Below are positions 58,458 to 64,000 of a stretch of DNA of 64,000 bases, in pieces. Each line of letters begins with the position of its first letter. The first letter of the stretch is position 1. A model generated the notes under the pieces. It worked only from the letters and a program-made list of their open reading frames with translations, was not told where the DNA came from and searched no databases. Source of the stretch: Daphnia carinata (lineage: Eukaryota; Arthropoda; Branchiopoda; Diplostraca; Daphniidae); the NCBI RefSeq assembly GCF_022539665.2, contig NC_081336.1, positions 62,001 through 126,000 on the forward strand, written 5' to 3'. The position numbers were made by a program, and so were the translations under genes.

Positions 58458-61228
58458 GATTCCCGACGCTGTGATGTTCGTTTTCTGTGTTGTCAGAATA
58501 AGTTTTCCTACGTTAAGCATCCATATTTTTGAAGAAAGTGATGATGGTTTGATTCGCAGAGGAATCGTTTAATTTTCTTTTTTTCTCGTATTCCCCGAAA
58601 GAAACTAACAAATCCAATTAGGAACGAACAGCACACAGGGTGTTGTCGAAGAGGAACACGTAGTCTAGATTATGAGAACAAATTTGAAATTCTAGACAAT
58701 GCTCTTGAGCAATGTGTCCGTTGTAAGATTTATTTCCTATATTGGCATAATAGTATTGTTAGAAAATCATGAATTGTTTTCTTCCTTTTAGGTTTTTGAC
58801 TTCGTTTAATGTTGTGGCTGAATGGACAATGAGAGATTGAATCAACAACATATCAAGTGGGCAGCTCATGGTCAAACTCGTTTGGCATAAAGGTATCATT
58901 TAATTGGGAATATTTGTTCATGTCAATACAAGTATTTGCATAGGTTTTCTTCATAGGGGCTTTAGCACCAAACATTTTTTCTTCTTTAGGGTTTGTTAGA
59001 TAAGGGTGGAGGCAGCTTTAACAATTTAGATCTAGCACCTATTAGACTGGTGGTGTTGGCCCCGTGAATCTTATCGTCTTCAAGCTGGGTGAAAAAACAA
59101 TGAGTATTTAGTTATCAAAATTACCTGAGGCATGTGTAAATATTCAAATAATTCTTTGTTGAAGTTCAGTTGGTTTCGTGCAACATCCTCACAAAAATGG
59201 GACAAGACTTAACAAAAAGAGCATATAGATGCAGTGTCAAACTGTACCAGTGAGTACCAGAGTAATGTGACAAACATTCATGATGGTGATTAATCTTCAC
59301 ACAGCTAACATTTAGTTGGTACTATTATATGTTTTATAAATTCAGTTATAATTTAATTCATCTTGTTATTTAGTGGAATATAATTTATTTCAGTTTTTCT
59401 AATGCAGTTTGGAAGCCACTTGGAGTAAACCTTTCGTCAGTTACTCACAAAAAAAGATTGGCAAATCTAGTCCTGAGAGATCACTTTTTTTGTCAAGGAA
59501 ATACTGGAAATTGGTATTGAAAAGGTCATTAACAGAAAATTTTTGTATTTCATCAGTTTATTCCTATATTTAACATGGTTGTTCAGAAATGCCATGGAAT
59601 CTAAAAGCACTTGACAAAAAACATTTTGATTGTTCTCGTACCTGTATTAGATCGAAATTGCTTGTCCAATGGTACCAATCCATTAATGAAAACAATCTAT
59701 TAGACAAAAATGTATGACTGACTGATCATAATCTGTGTAAATTTCTATATAATTCTTATAATTCTAGGTATTCAACCATGGCATGTTGACCAGCTATCTG
59801 CGGAGTGAAAATCTACTTGACAGTGTTCAACCAGTTAAGTACATTTTACAAAAGATTCTGAGAATTGCAAAAGTTATGTGAACAAATTTTGTATTGGAGA
59901 AATTCTAGGTAAAATGAAAGCCATTTCACAATACAGCTGAATAGCTATGAAATGCAACCAATCCAGGAACTGAGTGTGTTGAACAACCAAACTTATCTTG
60001 GAGAGCTGCAGAAAGAGAATGGAACATTACCCTGCCAAACACCTGCTTCCAAATGGTAGTTTTAATTATTTGTTTTTACAAGATATATTCAGTCAATTCT
60101 TCAAAAACTGTTCTTTTTCACAGGTCAATGGCAGGGGTCTTATTCACTGTCTGATGAATTTAAGTTTAAACAAGATATTGCTTTTGATTACCTCTGCTGG
60201 TAACTTTTATATTCCTAGTTAAGATATGGCTTTCATCAAAAAGGGTTGAAACTAACATCTAACTTTTTTTTCTTCTTCTCCAAAGAGCTGCTTAGGAAGT
60301 TAGCTAGAGTGACGAAGATGTGTCATCACAGCAGAATAAGTGTAAAAAGCAAGTTGTTCAGCAAAACGAGTGCCTTGCATTATTTACCACTATTTTACGA
60401 TATTGAGCTGATGATACCTGGTAAACCTGCAATTTGTTTTTATGTAGACTTCATGGTTTTTGAGTTACGTCAAAAATAAAAATAGGTACGATAGAAATTT
60501 AAGGCCCGAAAAAACAATAAGCCCGACTTTTAACTAAAAAATTATTATCAATAAAACTAGATAATTATATATGCTTTAGATGCTAAATTTAACAAGAATC
60601 GCGAATATGAAATTCGTTTTTTTGTAGAATTTATGGTTTTTGAGTTATTTTAAATATAAAATTAGGTACGATAGACATTTAAGGCCCGAAAAAACAATAA
60701 GCCCGACTTTTAATTAAAAAATTATTATCAATAAAACTAGATAATTATATATGCTTTAGATGCTAAATTTAACAAGAATCGCGAATATGAAATTCGTTTT
60801 TTTGTAGAATTTATGGTTTTTGAGTTATTTTAAATATAAAAGTAGGTACGATAGACATTTAAGGCCCGAAAAAACAATAAGCCCGACTTTTAATTAAAAA
60901 AAAATTATTATCAATAAAACTAGATAACTATATATGATTTAGATGCTAAATTTAACAAGAATCACGAATATGAAATTTGTTTGTATGTAGACTTAATGGT
61001 TTTTGAGCTATTTTAAATATAAAAGTAGGTACGATAGAAATTTAAGGCCCGAAAAAACAATAAGCCCGACTTTTACCTAAAAAATATTATCAATAAAACT
61101 AGATAACTATACATGATTTAGATGCTAAATTTAACAAGAATCACGAATTTGAAATTAGTTTTTATGTAGACTTTCTGGTTTTTGAGTTCTTTTAAATATA
61201 AAGTAGGTACGATAGAAATTTAAGGCCC
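58458..61228 (+). repeat. 2.77-kb macrosatellite unit 5
   Basis: 2771 bp. G variant but T8 tract (77-codon frame at 60246-60479), so it mixes features of both subtypes. Private changes: AATTAGG for AGTAGG near 60660 and extra A residues near 60900. Confidence 0.95.
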
Positions 61229-63997
61229 GATTCCCGACGCTGTGATGTTCGTTTTCTGTGTTGTCAGAATAAGTTTTCCTACGTTAAGCATCCATATTTT
61301 TGAAGAAAGTGATGATGGTTTGATTCGCAGAGGAATCGTTTAATTTTCTTTTTTTGTCGTATTCCCCGAAAGAAACTAACAAATCCAATTAGGAACGAAC
61401 AGCACACAGGGTGTTGTCGAAGAGGAACACGTAGTCTAGATTATGAGAACAAATTTGAAATTCTAGACAATGCTCTTGAGCAATGTGTCCGTTGTAAGAT
61501 TTATTTCCTATATTGGCATAATAGTATTGTTAGAAAATCATGAATTGTTTTCTTCCTTTTAGGTTTTTGACTTCGTTTAATGTTGTGGCTGAATGGACAA
61601 TGAGAGATTGAATCAACAACATATCAAGTGGGCAGCTCATGGTCAAACTCGTTTGGCATAAAGGTATCATTTAATTGGGAATATTTGTTCATGTCAATAC
61701 AAGTATTTGCATAGGTTTTCTTCATAGGGGCTTTAGCACCAAACATTTTTTCTTCTTTAGGGTTTGTTAGATAAGGGTGGAGGCAGCTTTAACAATTTAG
61801 ATCTAGCACCTATTAGACTGGTGGTGTTGGCCCCGTGAATCTTATCGTCTTCAAGCTGGGTGAAAAAACAATGAGTATTTAGTTATCAAAATTACCTGAG
61901 GCATGTGTAAATATTCAAATAATTCTTTGTTGAAGTTCAGTTGGTTTCGTGCAACATCCTCACAAAAATGGGACAAGACTTAACAAAAAGAGCATATAGA
62001 TGCAGTGTCAAACTGTACCAGTGAGTACCAGAGTAATGTGACAAACATTCATGATGGTGATTAATCTTCACACAGCTAACATTTAGTTGGTACTATTATA
62101 TGTTTTATAAATTCAGTTATAATTTAATTCATCTTGTTATTTAGTGGAATATAATTTATTTCAGTTTTTCTAATGCAGTTTGGAAGCCACTTTGAGTAAA
62201 CCTTTCGTCAGTTACTCACAAAAAAAGATTGGCAAATCTAGTCCTGAGAGATCACTTTTTTTGTCAAGGAAATACTGGAAATTGGTATTGAAAAGGTCAT
62301 TAACAGAAAATTTTTGTATTTCATCAGTTTATTCCTATATTTAACATGGTTGTTCAGAAATGCCATGGAATCTAAAAGCACTTGACAAAAAACATTTTGA
62401 TTGTTCTCGTACCTGTATTAGATCGAAATTGCTTGTCCAATGGTACCAATCCATTAATGAAAACAATCTATTAGACAAAAATGTATGACTGACTGATCAT
62501 AATCTGTGTAAATTTCTATATAATTCTTATAATTCTAGGTATTCAACCATGGCATGTTGACCAGCTATCTGCGGAGTGAAAATCTACTTGACAGTGTTCA
62601 ACCAGTTAAGTACATTTTACAAAAGATTCTGAGAATTGCAAAAGTTATGTGAACAAATTTTGTATTGGAGAAATTCTAGGTAAAATGAAAGCCATTTCAC
62701 AATACAGCTGAATAGCTATGAAATGCAACCAATCCAGGAACTGAGTGTGTTGAACAACCAAACTTATCTTGGAGAGCTGCAGAAAGAGAATGGAACATTA
62801 CCCTGCCAAACACCTGCTTCCAAATGGTAGTTTTAATTATTTGTTTTTACAAGATATATTCAGTCAATTCTTCAAAAACTGTTCTTTTTCACAGGTCAAT
62901 GGCAGGGGTCTTATTCACTGTCTGATGAATTTAAGTTTAAACAAGATATTGCTTTTGATTACCTCTGCTGGTAACTTTTATATTCCTAGTTAAGATATGG
63001 CTTTCATCAAAAAGGGTTGAAACTAACATCTAACTTTTTTTTTCTTCTTCTCCAAAGAGCTGCTTAGGAAGTTAGCTAGAGTGACGAAGATGTGTCATCA
63101 CAGCAGAATAAGTGTAAAAAGCAAGTTGTTCAGCAAAACGAGTGCCTTGCATTATTTACCACTATTTTACGATATTGAGCTGATGATACCTGGTAAACCT
63201 GCAATTTGTTTTTATGTAGACTTCATGGTTTTTGAGTTACGTCAAAAATAAAAATAGGTACGATAGAAATTTAAGGCCCGAAAAAACAATAAGCCCGACT
63301 TTTAACTAAAAAATTATTATCAATAAAACTAGATAATTATATATGCTTTAGATGCTAAATTTAACAAGAATCGCGAATATGAAATTCGTTTTTTTGTAGA
63401 ATTTATGGTTTTTGAGTTATTTTAAATATAAAAGTAGGTACGATAGACATTTAAGGCCCGAAAAAACAATAAGCCCGACTTTTAATTAAAAAATTATTAT
63501 CAATAAAACTAGATAATTATATATGCTTTAGATGCTAAATTTAACAAGAATCGCGAATATGAAATTCGTTTTTTTGTAGAATTTATGGTTTTTGAGTTAT
63601 TTTAAATATAAAAGTAGGTACGATAGACATTTAAGGCCCGAAAAAACAATAAGCCCGACTTTTAATTAAAAAATTATTATCAATAAAACTAGATAACTAT
63701 ATATGATTTAGATGCTAAATTTAACAAGAATCACGAATATGAAATTTGTTTGTATGTAGACTTAATGGTTTTTGAGCTATTTTAAATATAAAAGTAGGTA
63801 CGATAGAAATTTAAGGCCCGAAAAAACAATAAGCCCGACTTTTACCTAAAAAATATTATCAATAAAACTAGATAACTATACATGATTTAGATGCTAAATT
63901 TAACAAGAATCACGAATTTGAAATTAGTTTTTATGTAGACTTTCTGGTTTTTGAGTTCTTTTAAATATAAAGTAGGTACGATAGAAATTTAAGGCCC
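61229..63997 (+). repeat. 2.77-kb macrosatellite unit 6
   Basis: 2769 bp. T variant with T9 tract, and TTTTTTTGTCG near 61350. The window ends at the first bases of the next unit, so the array continues beyond 64000. Confidence 0.95.
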
Positions 63998-64000
63998 GAT

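Noticed and set aside
46877-64000. rDNA or histone gene tandem array
   Set aside because: The 2.77-kb unit contains neither rRNA-like sequence nor histone reading frames.

Overview
This is a eukaryotic nuclear window from an arthropod, most like a branchiopod crustacean such as Daphnia. The evidence is a pair of multi-exon animal genes with very short introns (mostly 55-90 bp), an arthropod-style PDGF/VEGF-class receptor kinase, a Rabex-5 orthologue, many tRNA-like repeats and long satellite arrays. The species call is an inference; the sequence alone does not fix it.

Layout. (1) 1-18 kb is gene-poor and full of decayed or repeated DNA: a perfect 14-bp hairpin (1198-1232), degenerate tandem exon-like repeats (4.92-5.83 kb), a cluster of about ten tRNA-like/SINE sequences (9.6-11.6 kb), a complete hAT-type MITE with 8-bp target duplications (14551-14940), fragments of an unidentified gene (15.5-17.3 kb) and a broken receptor-kinase fragment (16.74-16.95 kb). 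(2) 18965-22507 (+) is an intact 14-exon receptor tyrosine kinase with three Ig-like domains, one membrane helix and a split kinase domain. (3) 23790-26250 (-) is an 8-exon Rabex-5 (A20 zinc finger plus VPS9 domain), tail-to-tail with the kinase, with a non-coding first exon upstream. (4) 26.5-36.1 kb is non-coding DNA very rich in homopolymer runs and microsatellites. It contains one striking GC-rich hairpin (30278-30322) and ends in a 100-N assembly gap. (5) 36221-46876 is a head-to-tail 141-bp satellite (about 76 monomers). (6) 46877-64000 is a macrosatellite of six 2.77-kb units. Each unit contains its own array of 180-bp monomers plus about 1.98 kb of decayed gene-like sequence, and the window ends exactly where a seventh unit would start.

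Function. The kinase is expected at the cell surface, and Rabex-5 acts on early endosomes as a Rab5 exchange factor for internalised, often ubiquitinated, receptors. Their adjacency is probably chance, but the two activities belong to the same trafficking and signalling theme. The right-hand 28 kb looks like pericentromeric or other heterochromatic satellite DNA.

Most unusual content: the nested satellite-within-macrosatellite with an alternating (dimeric) sequence variant, a chimeric junction carrying pieces of both satellites, the foldback hAT MITE, the tRNA-like cluster, and signs of an old tandem duplication of the receptor-kinase locus.
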